From assembly GCF_963082655.1 (NCBI RefSeq), contig NC_081553.1:153060941-153124940 (forward strand): a stretch of DNA of 64,000 nt, read 5' to 3'. The notes beneath the pieces were generated by a model. The model made no database searches, was not told the DNA's origin, and saw nothing but the letters and a program-made list of their open reading frames with translations. The translations under genes and the position numbers were made by a program. Source of the stretch: Stomoxys calcitrans. Lineage: Eukaryota > Arthropoda > Insecta > Diptera > Muscidae. Position 1 is the first letter of the stretch. Every line of letters starts with the position of its first letter. Of the stretch, positions 23,088 to 34,801 are shown piece by piece.

Positions 23088-23160
23088 CAACCCTAAGTCT
23101 ACAGAGTCTAGCTCCATAAAAATTCAATGTTGTTCGTTTTAGTACATAAATATACGATTA
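23088..23160 (+). repeat. Family X, end of right arm
   Basis: GTCTACAGAGTCTAGCTCC and the following TTCAATGTTGTT pair in inverted orientation with 16845-16910. This marks the outer limit of clear arm homology. Confidence 0.7.
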
Positions 23161-23331
23161 TCAGAAATATCCTGTTTTCCCTTCCTAGTGCTGGCACCAT
23201 TTGTGAGTTAATATGCCAAGTAAAACTTCTCTCCAAAGAGGTGTCGCACTGCGGCACGCCGTTCGGACTCGTCTATAAAAAGTAGGAACCTTGTATTGAA
23301 TCGGTATAAACTTAAATCAGACAGTTCACTA
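23161..23331 (+). repeat. SINE fragment (body)
   Basis: Carries the body of an abundant fly SINE-like repeat: GTGCTGGCACCATTTGTGAG, AAACTTCTCTCCAAAGAGG and TGCGGCACGCCGTTCGGAC. The same family appears at 26675-26850 (5' part with a tRNA-like head) and 56505-56602 (3' part, minus). The tRNA-like head is missing here. Confidence 0.7.
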
Positions 23332-23430
23332 TAGGCGACGATAAGCTATTTCGTACTATTGTATTTAGCACTTTTTGACACCAATATGTACGAATAGAAC
23401 ATTTTCTCACTCATCACGATCCACATTGTT
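23332..23430 (-). repeat. Family X fragment (inverted)
   Basis: GATAAGCTATTTCGTAC and TTTTTGACACCAATATG match the reverse complement of 15490-15550. Confidence 0.65.
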
Positions 23431-23625
23431 TGGCACTTGGGTGAGGACACATTTCCAGACATAAACCAATCAAGGGGCATGGTATGGAAAACAATTAGGG
23501 ATTTTGTATGAGCACGTAATTCCTGACTTAAATTTTCTCTTTCGAGGTTACTTTTTAGTATTTAGAATGCCGCTGCGGGAATTGTGTAGTCAATTGCCCC
23601 AAATATACCAGCCCTAACCTGGAGA
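23431..23625 (+). pseudogene. Non-LTR retrotransposon 3' end fragment
   Basis: GGACACATTTCCAGACATAAACC...GGAAAACAATTAGG corresponds to 16325-16510, the last codons and 3' UTR of the 15669-16513 element. It is a separate, more decayed copy. Confidence 0.7.
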
Positions 23626-24269
23626 ATTAGTTACCTGTCACAGGACGAGAACTGGGACCGGTCCCTATCATCAGAGGACCTATACCGTGACAGGTTTGGG
23701 ACCTGTCCCATTTTCCGTAGGCGCACAAAAGGTACTTGCACAGCAGTAGCTAGTGAAGCATCTATGGAAGAATCATGCAGACCGCAAGTATCTAGTGTCG
23801 TGAGGAAGAGTGATTTCACTGCTTTCTCAACTGCCCCTGGTTGCGTAAGGAAAGATCGAACGAATCTTGTAAGGATGAACTCCTGGCGGACGCAGAGGAT
23901 GATTTTTGATTTTACGTGGTTCTTGTCTAGGAGCCATGGGTGTGCGAAAGATGAACCTATCTTCCTAAGACTAAGAATTCCTGGATTTGAACTACTTACG
24001 GGAAATGGGAGACACAGAACCAGTAGTCTTCCAAGGAGTAGTCTAAAAGTTTTTCTTCTTCCGTTGCTAAGCAATGAAGATTTAGTAGAAGCCAGCCTTG
24101 AAGTTCATAAGTCTCGTTACTGGCTGGCTTCCCTGTATATGGCACACGATTCAGAGATGCAAGTTTATTGTTAAAGCCACTTCTGCAGGGAAAAAGAGCC
24201 TCATTTTAGGAAGGGTTATGCACATCAGTTGAAGTTGAAACCTATCGATTTGTAATAAAGGGTTTATTT

Positions 24270-24397
24270 CCTTTATTACGTTTTTAACCTCAATCCCATG
24301 GCAGCCGGTTGTACGTACCGGATTGACCCGATGGAGTTCACCATCGGCTAGGGCTGCCGCCTCAGTGTACAATACATTGCTACAACTACAACAACAA
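24270..24397 (+). repeat. Short interspersed repeat with CAA tail
   Basis: CATGGCAGCCGGTTGTACG... ends in CTACAACTACAACAACAACG. It sits inside LOA endonuclease homology. The CAA-rich tail and size suggest a SINE or a short 3' piece of a non-LTR element. No pol III boxes are clearly seen. Confidence 0.55.
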
Positions 24398-24540
24398 CGT
24401 TTATTACCAAAAACAGGCAGGAGGTAGGAGGAGGTACTAAATGGTACCTTTTTATCGGAAGATATAAGAGGAAGGATATGCGACTGGGAAGTGTTGTATG
24501 ACAACAGCTTCTCTGATCAAGGTGTTTTCAATAATGTAAG

Positions 24541-24727
24541 ACCGACGCACAGTGGGAGAAAATCGAAAAAAAAATGCTGTGTGAGAACGGGTAGAGATAT
24601 CTCTTTGAAATTTGAAATGGTTAGAGCTGAGGTGTTAACGATCGTGTGCAAAATTTCAAGTTCCTAAAGTTGGTCACCTCGGTATTTCAAAAAATTGATC
24701 AGGGCTGCCAAATCTTCATTTATGGTC
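24541..24727. other. Unidentified short insert in LOA remnant
   Basis: Between the RT block ending TTTCAATAATGTAAG and the RT block starting near 24735 lies about 190 bp beginning GCACAGTGGGAGAAAATCG, unrelated to the retrotransposon. Not identified. Confidence 0.4.
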
Positions 24728-25059
24728 TGAATTTTTGTTACTGGATAGTGCTCGAAAATCCCTACAAAAAAGCCCGCTTGAATCAACAACACATCAAGGA
24801 GGTGTAATGTCTCCTTTAGTTTGGAAAAAAGCTATTAAAAATATATTATTGTCTCTGGAAGAAAAACATGTAAAAGTGGTCGCGTATATTGTTGACGTGG
24901 CAATTGTGGTTAGAGCAAGTTTCCCAGCGCTCTTAGATATATACTTCAGGAAGCTTTACATGCGACAGCGAAGTGGGCTATCGAAAGTGGCCCAGACGTA
25001 AAACCGTGCAAGATAGAAGTAGTTTTTTCAGCATGAGAAACAAGTTACCTACGGTGGGT

Positions 25060-25640
25060 AAGGACCTGTCGAATACCTTTGATAGGTGCAGTGCCGGAGG
25101 ACCGTCCTATCACAAAGCCTATTCTGATTGAAGCCACAGCAAATGTGTGCGGTGAGGGCATGCAAAGTAGTATTCGAAATCCATGCTGATTCTCGTCTAG
25201 TGGAAATTCTCCTACGAGGCTTGGGAAGAGTAATGCCTCAAGCGTCTTGGCTACTGGTAAGAGTGTTCAAAGACAGGATGAGGACAGTAGTAAGGTATTC
25301 AACTCCAGGTAGATCAAGATTCTTCAGTGTAAAGCTTCCGTCGGGGCCAAAAGGCTTGAATGATTTGACGCCACGGTTGACATTCGTAACTTCCCCTACG
25401 GTTAATTGATGGCTCTCCATCGGTTTGGAGACCACGGATACGTCGAATGGTTCTCCTGCTTGCCCAGTCACTCTCGGGATGCACAATAAATTGACAGTTA
25501 AACAACCGGGCGCATCTCTTCGGATCAGTCACGGTTACGTCGGCAAAAGTGACTGAGGTCCTCTCATTCCGTCTACCGGGATTCAAGAGTGACTTAACAG
25601 TAGACCACAGCTTGCCTAAACCGGTAGCCTATTCTAGACT
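25060..25640 (-). pseudogene. Jockey-like non-LTR retrotransposon, RT N-terminal fragment
   Basis: The minus strand matches 52500-53090, the pre-RT and early RT of the Jockey-like element there (shared SNPGRRDDRTSVTF-type block, and the conserved 'DEVTNVIRG' region). It is embedded between two parts of the LOA remnant. Frames are broken. Confidence 0.75.
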
Positions 25641-26035
25641 TCAAGAGGTTTACCGCATTACTTCGCTGGCTAGAACCGACGTCTCAATCATTGTGTCCAT
25701 CATGACAGGTCACTATTTAATCGGAAAACATGCTGACAGACTGAAGGTTGCAAGTAACGGCTTTGGTAGAAGTACGTCAATCTCAAGGAAGAAAAAACTA
25801 TAGAACGTCTGCTGTGTGCGTGTCCCACACTAGCAGTCGGAAGGAGTCATACTTTAGGTTCTCATTTGAGAACTCGCTGATTTAGCGGATGTGAACATTC
25901 ACAAGATGCTGGGCTTTTTAAAGCGAACTGGAAGGTTCAACGGTAGGAACTAGAAGGCATCTTCCTTCTCCTGTTTCTGTGGTCTAAGTCGTCTGATGGC
26001 AGATTTCACTTAAACCTATCCAAAACTATTACTAT
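25641..26035 (+). pseudogene. LOA-like retrotransposon 3' end
   Basis: Plus strand encodes MTGHYLIGKHADRLKVASN and CPTLAVGRS-type residues, the C-terminal domain of LOA ORF2 seen better at 55400-55600, then the family's 3' UTR (CTTCAACGGTAGGAACTAGA). It ends near 26035 in TTAAACCTATCC. Confidence 0.78.
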
Positions 26036-26039
26036 TAAA

Positions 26040-26402
26040 CAAATATTCAAACGACCTGTAAATAATGTTTTGGCAACCAAATGTCACCGCCGATGGGTAA
26101 GTTCTTGGAACCAACAGCGTCCACAGTTTTCAGCAAAAAAGTTTTAAAATATCTTTATCCATTTGACAGTTAAAGAAGTATTTGAGTTTTTTTCGATTTG
26201 AAAAAATTTTAAGACGATCGGATGAAATTTGCAATCTGAACTTTGATTACAATTTAACATAGACAGACGGACATAGCTAAATCTAATCGGAAATTGATTC
26301 TGAGTCGACCAATGGATACATTTCTCCTTCTTTTTGGGTGTTACAAACAAACGTACTAACGTTATAATACCCTGTACTACAGCAGTTGTGTGGGGTATAA
26401 AA
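26040..26402 (-). mobile_element. DINE-1-related element, 5' part, inverted
   Basis: On the minus strand it starts TTTTTATACCCCACACAAC and includes a GTCCGTCTGTCTATG block, the layout of DINE-1 5' ends but clearly diverged from the main subfamily. It ends in A/T-rich sequence without the usual 3' hairpin. Confidence 0.6.
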
Positions 26403-26670
26403 ACGGATGGTAGAATAGATATGTAATTTGTTTAATTATAGCGAGCTCGATTTTCATGGGAAATACATGTTGATACATGTAGATAAAACAGAGTACAATA
26501 CATATGACAAAATATGCCGATTGCAGCACTCTTAATTCTTATTTGACGAACATAAGGAAAGTCATATGGATTCAGAAATTGATATGTCATATGATAAATA
26601 CATATCGTCTTCTAGCACCTTAAGTAATTTTTATCATCACCTGACTTCTCATTCGCAAAAATAAAACATT
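26403..26670. other. Unassigned A/T-rich DNA
   Basis: No ORF or repeat family recognised. Confidence 0.4.
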
Positions 26671-26674
26671 TGGT

Positions 26675-26850
26675 ACACTTTTACGCCACCTTGGCACAGA
26701 GGTTAGCATATCCGCGTACGACGCCGACCGCCTGGCGTCAACATCAGAAAGTTTTTCAGCCGTGGTTATTCCCTTACAAATGCTGGCTACATTTGTGAGG
26801 TATCCTGCCATTTTACGGTACCGGAATATCAGAAAATTTTTCAGCAACTC
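26675..26850 (+). repeat. tRNA-derived SINE, 5' part, B-box lost
   Basis: CCACCTTGGCACAGAGGTTAG resembles a pol III A-box region, followed by CGACGCCGACCGCCTGGCG, CATCAGAAAGTTTTTCAGC and ACATTTGTGAGGTATCCTGC. The expected GGTTCGAATCC B-box after CGCCTGG is absent. A deletion between two short CCTGG repeats would explain it (inference from remembered family consensus). Shares its body with 23161-23331. Confidence 0.65.
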
Positions 26851-27090
26851 TACCAAGTGGTAAAGTTATGCAAACGTGCTTCGATAGCCGCTATCGATAA
26901 TTCGTTTACTGGCCCCATAATCATTTTCTTGTGTCTCTGCTACTAAAAGAGAGGGTGAGTATTTAAGCGTACAGAACAGTGTTGGGCAAAAATACTCTCA
27001 ATATTTCACATTACTGTGTACGTACATAACAAAGTAATCCCAAGCACGCATATGCTTGTCCGTGGTACATTCTCATACAAAATTTTTTTT
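26851..27090. other. Unassigned DNA
   Basis: Nothing recognised; short stretch between a SINE and a DINE-1 element. Confidence 0.4.
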
Positions 27091-27998
27091 TTAGATACCC
27101 TCAACCATAGGATGGGGGTATAGTAATGTCGTCATTCTGTTTGTAACTCCTCGAAATATTCGTCTAAGACCCCATAAAGTATATTCTTGATCGTCCGTCT
27201 GTCTGTCGAAAGCACGCCAGTTTTCGAAGGAGTAAAGCTAGACGTTTGAAATTTTGCGCAAATACTTCTTATTAGTGTAGTTCGGTTGGGCCTGCAAATG
27301 GGCTATATCGGTCCATGTTTTAATATAGCTGCCATATAAACTGATCTTGGTTCTTGACCTAATGAGCCACCAGAGGGCACAATTCTTATCCGATTTGGCT
27401 GAAATTTTACATGAGGTATTTTGTTGTGACTTCCAACAACTGTGCAGAGTATGGTTCAAATCGGTCCATAACTTGATATAGCTGTAATATAAACCTATCT
27501 GGGGTCTTGACTTCTTGAGCGTCTAGAGGGCCCAATTCCTATCCGATTTGGCTATATAGCTGCCATTTAAACCGATCTGGGATCTTGACTTCTTGAGCCT
27601 CCAGAGAGCGTAATTAATAACCGATTTGGTTGAAATGTTGTACAACGGCTTCTCCCATAACCTTCAATATGTGTGTTATATATGGTCCGAATCCGTCCGT
27701 ATACTGATAAAGCTCCCATATAAACGGATCTCTTTATTTTACTTCTTGAGCACCTAAAGGGCACAATTCTTACTCGAATTGGCTGAAATTTCACACAATG
27801 ACTTCTACTATGGTCTCCAACATGTAATTAAATTACGGTCCATAACTTGATATAGCTTCAACAGCATAGCAATTATTTTCTTTTATCCTTTTTTTGCCTA
27901 AAAAGAGGTATCGGGAAAAGAACTCGAAATATGCGCTCTATGGTGGAGGGTATATAAGATTCGGCCCGGCCGAACTTAGCACTGTTTTACTTGTTTAT
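27091..27998 (+). mobile_element. DINE-1/INE-1-like element, nearly full length
   Basis: Begins TTAGATACCCTCAACCATAGG, continues through GACCCCATAAAGTATATTC and tandem segments of the 'TTGATATAGCTG..ATATAAACC' type, and ends TTCGGCCCGGCCGAAC..CTGTTTTACTTG. Its last part (from 27686) is included in the 2841 bp tandem duplication. Confidence 0.85.
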
Positions 27999-28415
27999 GA
28001 TTGACCAAAGAACTGTGAGAATGTTGAGCAGCTCGGTCGTGTGCGGATAGTAAAATCGGAAAGGGACAAAACCATTGGAGTAACAGACATGGCTGCATGT
28101 TACAAGAAAACCCATCCAAAATTTAAAAGTCACATACATTATTTGGTCATATTTACGCGATAAAGAAATATCTATCTCTACATAGGTATTGACATTTTAT
28201 AAAAAAACAACTCCCATAGGTATTTTTGTTTTATTTTTTTTATAGCATAACGAATACAGCAGTTCATAATAAAAAACCGTAATGGAAAAACCATGGTGCG
28301 AAACAGAAGGCTTTTACTATAATTGTGTATCATAATATCGAAATAAATGCAAATAAACTCTGAAAGGGATCTGTTTATTATTGGAAAAATTGTAAGTTTG
28401 AATTTTATTAGAACA
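27999..28415. other. Unassigned spacer between DINE-1 and Helitron
   Basis: Low-complexity A/T-rich DNA (ATGATTGACCAAAGAACTG onward) with no ORF of note. Repeated at 30840-31256 by the tandem duplication. Confidence 0.5.
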
Positions 28416-30281
28416 CTAGCTGACCCGGGCCCGCTCCGCTGCGTCTTATTTTACTTTATATGGAACAAAAGTTTCCTTGCAATATTTATTTTCGAAAATT
28501 AAAGTGCTTTTAGTGCAATACCATGCTACGAATATAGTATATCGCTTGACTAATTGTTAATCAATATAAGTGCCTTTGTCCGAATCCCATATGATCTTTA
28601 TTAGTCTACGAATTTAAGTTTAGATGTAAGGTGTACTCCATTCTTAAAATACTTTATTTCAGCCCGCTACACTCATGATATCTAATTAAGGGTTGTTTGT
28701 GGTCCCCCAGGCACTTGGCCCTGAAAAAATATCAGCATCGTGCTCTTCTTTCAAAAACCATTTATTTTAACCCCATATTGCCATTGGTTTAGGGGAGTTT
28801 ACACGATGAGGCGTCCCCCAAACACATGGCCCAAAATAGGTTATCAAATTTGTTTTCTAATCTTAAATACCATATATTGGCATGGTCGAAAAATTTTTAC
28901 CCTTTGCGGGGTGTTTTGGGAAAGGGGTGATGCCCTAAATACATGGTCCTAAATTTAGATATCAAATTCGTATTCTACTCCCAAATACCTTTATTTGAGC
29001 CCCATTTTGCGATGGTCACTAAAAAATTGCTGGTTGTGGGGTATTTTGGGAAAAGGGTTGGCCCCCAGAAAATTGGTCCCGAAAGTGGGTATCAATTCTT
29101 GCTCTACCCCCCAATACCTATCATTTAATCTCCATATTGACATGGTCGATAAATATGCCCGATTAAGGGGTGTTTTAGGGATTGGGGTGGTCCCCAAAAC
29201 ACTCAGCACGGAAAATATACCAGCAAGGTGCTCTATTCTCATATATCTATATATCATTTATTTGAACCCCATATTGCCATTGGCCTCAAAATTGGATATC
29301 AAATTCGTTTTCAAATCTCATTTAAACTCTTTATTGCAAAAGTCAACAAATATGACCGGCTTGGGGGGTGTTTGACCACTCAATAAGTTAGCCTTAAAAA
29401 TATATATCGGATTCGTGCTCCACTCTAAAAACCCTCTTATTTGAGCCTCATGTTGCAAAAGTCACCAAATACTTACTATTTGGGTGGTGTTGTGGGGGTG
29501 GGGTGGCCCCATAGACACTTTTCCCAAATATTGATATCAGATTCGTGCTTTACTCCCAAAGACCTTTCATTTGAGCCCCATATGGCTGTGGTCGTAAATT
29601 TGTCCCCTTTGGGGAATGTTTTTGGGTAGTGGCGCACACCAAACACTTGGCCCCATATTTGGATATCAGATTCTAATTCTGCACTCAAATACCTTTTATT
29701 TAAGCCCAATATTCCCATGGTCAGTAAAAAAGTCCTGTTTGGGGGATGTTTTGGGGAAGGGGTGGACCCCCAGAAACGTGGTTCCACATTTGGATATCAG
29801 ATTCGTATTCTACTCGCAAATACCTCTCATTTGAGTCCCAATTGCCATGGTCGGTAAATATGTTCGATTTGGGGGTGTTTTGGTGCTTGGGGTGGTCCCC
29901 TATCCAAAATTCCTTTCATTTGAGTCCTATATTGTCGTTATTGGTCTAAATATAAGTTTGGTAGGTTTTAGGGTGGGGCGACCACCAAGGTACCCCATTC
30001 GAAATTTGGATACCAAATTTTTATTTTTAGGGTACTATATAAGAGCACGCAAAATTTCGCATTATCGCACCACCCATCTCCGAGATCTGGCGTTTCTGAA
30101 AATTAGTGTAAGGGGGAGGGTCCGCTCCAATTCAGAATGTAGTACCCTATTTTCACCACGGGATCATTATGCACCATCTATGAAAATTTGAAGAAAATCG
30201 GTTCAGGCGTTTCTGAGTCTATAAGGAACACACAAACAAACAAACCTACAAGCAAATACAAATTGATTTTTATATATAAGA
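28416..30281 (-). mobile_element. Non-autonomous Helitron (copy H2)
   Basis: Minus-strand Helitron. Its 3' end lies at the left (CTAGCTGACCCGGGCCCGC) and its 5' end at the right (rc of TCTTATATATAAAAATCAA). About 1866 bp with the same 130 bp modules as H1. Recurring ORFs on both strands (e.g. 28995-29375) follow module phase and are not genes. Confidence 0.82.
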
Positions 30282-30526
30282 CTAGCTGACCCGGGCCCGC
30301 TCCGCTGCGCCTTTTTTACTTTAAATGGAATAAAAGTTTCCTTGGAGAGAGGTGGTCCCCCAGATACTTGGCCCTGAAAAAATATCAGCATCGTGCTCTT
30401 ATTCTTTTAAATACCTTTATTTAAACCCCATATAGCCATTGGCTGAAGAGAAGTTTACAGGATGAGGCGTCCCCCAAACACATGGCCCCAAAATAGGTTA
30501 TCAAATTCGTTTTCTAATCTCTAATC
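30282..30526 (-). mobile_element. Helitron 3' end, cut by tandem duplication (copy H3, partial)
   Basis: Starts CTAGCTGACCCGGGCCCGC immediately after the 5' end of H2, with no bases between. Only 245 bp remain before the duplication junction. The intact counterpart continues at 33123. Confidence 0.85.
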
Positions 30527-30839
30527 TCCGAATCCGTCCGTATACTGATAAAGCTCCCATATAAACGGATCTCTTTATTTTACTTCTTGAGCACCTAAAG
30601 GGCACAATTCTTACTCGAATTGGCTGAAATTTCACACAATGACTTCTACTATGGTCTCCAACATGTAATTAAATTACGGTCCATAACTTGATATAGCTTC
30701 AACAGCATAGCAATTATTTTCTTTTATCCTTTTTTTGCCTAAAAAGAGGTATCGGGAAAAGAACTCGAAATATGCGCTCTATGGTGGAGGGTATATAAGA
30801 TTCGGCCCGGCCGAACTTAGCACTGTTTTACTTGTTTAT
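30527..30839 (+). mobile_element. DINE-1 3' part (duplicated copy)
   Basis: Exact copy of 27686-27998, present here only because of the tandem duplication; it starts abruptly at the junction. Confidence 0.9.
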
Positions 30840-31256
30840 GATTGACCAAAGAACTGTGAGAATGTTGAGCAGCTCGGTCGTGTGCGGATAGTAAAATCGG
30901 AAAGGGACAAAACCATTGGAGTAACAGACATGGCTGCATGTTACAAGAAAACCCATCCAAAATTTAAAAGTCACATACATTATTTGGTCATATTTACGCG
31001 ATAAAGAAATATCTATCTCTACATAGGTATTGACATTTTATAAAAAAACAACTCCCATAGGTATTTTTGTTTTATTTTTTTTATAGCATAACGAATACAG
31101 CAGTTCATAATAAAAAACCGTAATGGAAAAACCATGGTGCGAAACAGAAGGCTTTTACTATAATTGTGTATCATAACATCGAAATAAATGCAAATAAACT
31201 CTGAAAGGGATCTGTTTATTATTGGAAAAATTGTAAGTTTGAATTTTATTAGAACA

Positions 31257-33122
31257 CTAGCTGACCCGGGCCCGCTCCGCTGCGTCTTATTTTACTTTAT
31301 ATGGAACAAAAGTTTCCTTGCAATATTTATTTTCGAAAATTAAAGTGCTTTTAGTGCAATACCATGCTACGAATATAGTATATCGCTTGACTAATTGTTA
31401 ATCAATATAAGTGCCTTTGTCCGAATCCCATATGATCTTTATTAGTCTACGAATTTAAGTTTAGATGTAAGGTGTACTCCATTCTTAAAATACTTTATTT
31501 CAGCCCGCTACACTCATGATATCTAATTAAGGGTTGTTTGTGGTCCCCCAGGCACTTGGCCCTGAAAAAATATCAGCATCGTGCTCTTCTTTCAAAAACC
31601 ATTTATTTTAACCCCATATTGCCATTGGTTTAGGGGAGTTTACACGATGAGGCGTCCCCCAAACACATGGCCCAAAATAGGTTATCAAATTTGTTTTCTA
31701 ATCTTAAATACCATATATTGGCATGGTCGAAAAATTTTTACCCTTTGCGGGGTGTTTTGGGAAAGGGGTGATGCCCTAAATACATGGTCCTAAATTTAGA
31801 TATCAAATTCGTATTCTACTCCCAAATACCTTTATTTGAGCCCCATTTTGCGATGGTCACTAAAAAATTGCTGCTTGTGGGGTATTTTGGGAAAAGGGTT
31901 GGCCCCCAGAAAATTGGTCCCGAAAGTGGGTATCAATTCTTGCTCTACCCCCCAATACCTTTCATTTAATCTCCATATTGACATGGTCGATAAATATGCC
32001 CGATTAAGGGGTGTTTTAGGGATTGGGGTGGTCCCCAAAACACTCAGCACGGAAAATATACCAGCAAGGTGCTCTATTCTCATATATCTATATATCATTT
32101 ATTTGAACCCCATATTGCCATTGGCCTCAAAATTGGATATCAAATTCGTTTTCAAATCTCATTTAAACTCTTTATTGCAAAAGTCAACAAATATGACCGG
32201 CTTGGGGGGTGTTTGACCACTCAATAAGTTAGCCTTAAAAATATATATCGGATTCGTGCTCCACTCTAAAAACCCTCTTATTTGAGCCTCATGTTGCAAA
32301 AGTCACCAAATACTTACTATTTGGGTGGTGTTGTGGGGGTGGGGTGGCCCCATAGACACTTTTCCCAAATATTGATATCAGATTCGTGCTTTACTCCCAA
32401 AGACCTTTCATTTGAGCCCCATATGGCTGTGGTCGTAAATTTGTCCCCTTTGGGGAATGTTTTTGGGTAGTGGCGCACACCAAACACTTGGCCCCATATT
32501 TGGATATCAGATTCTAATTCTGCACTCAAATACCTTTTATTTAAGCCCAATATTCCCATGGTCAGTAAAAAAGTCCTGTTTGGGGGATGTTTTGGGGAAG
32601 GGGTGGACCCCCAGAAACGTGGTTCCACATTTGGATATCAGATTCGTATTCTACTCGCAAATACCTCTCATTTGAGTCCCAATTGCCATGGTCGGTAAAT
32701 ATGTTCGATTTGGGGGTGTTTTGGTGCTTGGGGTGGTCCCCTATCCAAAATTCCTTTCATTTGAGTCCTATATTGTCGTTATTGGTCTAAATATAAGTTT
32801 GGTAGGTTTTAGGGTGGGGCGACCACCAAGGTACCCCATTCGAAATTTGGATACCAAATTTTTATTTTTAGGGTACTATATAAGAGCACGCAAAATTTCG
32901 CATTATCGCACCACCCATCTCCGAGATCTGGCGTTTCTGAAAATTAGTGTAAGGGGGAGGGTCCGCTCCAATTCAGAATGTAGTACCCTATTTTCACCAC
33001 GGGATCATTATGCACCATCTATGAAAATTTGAAGAAAATCGGTTCAGGCGTTTCTGAGTCTATAAGGAACACACAAACAAACAAACCTACAAGCAAATAC
33101 AAATTGATTTTTATATATAAGA
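31257..33122 (-). mobile_element. Non-autonomous Helitron (copy H2', duplicate of H2)
   Basis: The second tandem unit's Helitron, differing from H2 at two or three bases. Same ends and orientation as H2. Confidence 0.85.
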
Positions 33123-34801
33123 CTAGCTGACCCGGGCCCGCTCCGCTGCGCCTTTTTTACTTTAAATGGAATAAAAGTTTCCTTGGAGAGAGGTGGTCCC
33201 CCAGATACTTGGCCCTGAAAAAATATCAGCATCGTGCTCTTATTCTTTTAAATACCTTTATTTAAACCCCATATAGCCATTGGCTGAAGAGAAGTTTACA
33301 GGATGAGGCGTCCCCCAAACACATGGCCCCAAAATAGGTTATCAAATTCGTTTTCTAATCTCAAATACCTTTCATTTGAGCCATATATTGACATGGTCGA
33401 AATATTTTTTCCCTTTGGGGGTGTCTTGGGAAAGGGGTGATGCCCTAAATACATGGTCCTACATTTGGATATCAAATTCGAATTCTACTTCCAAATACCT
33501 TTATTTGAGCCCCATATTGCGATGGTTAGTAAAAAACTGCTGTTTGTGGGGTATTTTGGGAAAGGGGTAGACCCCCAGAAAATTGGTCCCGAAAGTGGGT
33601 ATCAATTCTTGCTCGACCCCCCCCCCCCATTACCTTTCATTTAAGCCCCACATTGTCATGGTTGGTAAATATGCCCGATTTAGAGGTGTTTTGGGGAGAG
33701 GGGTGGTCGCCCAAAGTCTAAGCCCTGAAAATATATCAGCAACGTGCTCTAGTCTCATATATCTATATATCATTTATTTGAACCCCATATTGCCATTGGC
33801 CTCAAAATTGGATATCAAATTCGTTTTCTAATCACATTTAAACTCCTTATTGCAAAAGTCAGCTAATTTGTCCGGTTTGTGGTATTGGCCCTAAAAACTA
33901 TGAATATTTAGTTCCACTCTCTTTAAGACCCAAATTGTCTTGGTGAGCAAATACGTCCTATTTGGGGGATGATATGGTGGTGGGCCGTCCGCTAGACAGT
34001 TGGCCCCTAATACTGGTATCAGATATGTGGTCTAATCCCACATACCTTTAATTTGAGCCCCATATTGCTATGGTCGTAAATTTGTCCCCATTGGGGGATG
34101 TTTTTGGGGAGAGGCGGCCCCCCAAACACTTGGTCCCATATTTTGATATCAGATTCGAATTGTACACAAAAATACCTTTTATTTAAATCCCATATTCCCA
34201 TGGTCAGTAAATAAGTCCTGTTTGGGTGTGTTTTGGTGAAGGGATGGACCCCCAGAAACGTGGTCCCACATTTGGATATCAGATTCGTATTCTACTTGTA
34301 AATATCTTTCATTTGAGTCTCATATTGCTATGGTCGGTAAATACGTCCGATTTGGAGGTGTTTTGGGGCTTGGAGTGATCCCCCTAGCACTTGGTCCGAC
34401 ATTTGGATATCAGATATGTTTTCTTATCCTCAATACCTTTCATTTGAGTCCCATATTGTCGTGATTGGTCTAAATATATGTTTGGTAGGTTTTAGGGTGG
34501 GCAGCACCCCTAGGTACCCCATCCGAAATTTGGATACCAAATTTTTAATTGTAGTGTACTATGTGAGAGCACACACAATTTCGCTTAAATCGCACCATCC
34601 ATCTCCGAGATCTGGCGTTTCTGAAAATTAGGGTAATGGGGAGGGTCCGCCCCGCCTTCAGATATCAAAAAATATAGTAACCTATTTTCACCAATGGTCA
34701 ATATGTACCATCTGAAAATCGGTTCAAGAAAATCGGTTCAAGAAAATCGGTTCAGCCGTTTCTGAGTCTATAAGGAACACACAAATATACAAACAAACAA
34801 A
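33123..34801 (-). mobile_element. Non-autonomous Helitron, 5'-truncated (copy H3')
   Basis: Head-to-tail with H2'. The 3' end at the left is intact. The right (5') end stops at about 34801 in CAAACAAACAAA, lacking the TCTTATATATAAAA terminus. It is more diverged from H2 than H2 and H2' are from each other, so it is an independent insertion. Contains a C9 run at about 33619-33628. Confidence 0.8.

Larger units (their letters stand above)
23735..25055 (+). pseudogene. LOA-like retrotransposon remnant, ORF1 end to RT
   Basis: ORF1 C-terminus at about 23735-23900 (SVVRKSDFTAFSTAPGCVRK), endonuclease start with EPWV-type sequence at about 23900-24000, and RT at 24735-25020 (HQGGVMSPLVWKKAI). The catalytic box reads YIVD instead of YADD (about 24888-24899). 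A short CAA-tailed repeat (24270-24397) and another short insert (about 24541-24727) interrupt it. Non-functional. Confidence 0.72.
27686..33367. repeat. Tandem duplication of 2841 bp (two units)
   Basis: Unit 1 is about 27686-30526 and unit 2 about 30527-33367. Each holds a DINE-1 end, a unique spacer, a complete Helitron and the first 245 bp of another. By eye I find three differences: 28336 T versus 31177 C, 29033 G versus 31874 C, and 29120 A versus 31961 T. The junction TTTTCTAATCTCTAATCTCC has a short CTAAT repeat. It is either very recent or an assembly artefact. Confidence 0.95.

Noticed and set aside
28740..30391. Many ORFs of 60-126 codons in the Helitron copies, repeated in both tandem units and in other Helitrons
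   Set aside because: They occur on both strands, follow the 130 bp module phase and show no domain; reuse across copies reflects repeat structure, not protein conservation.
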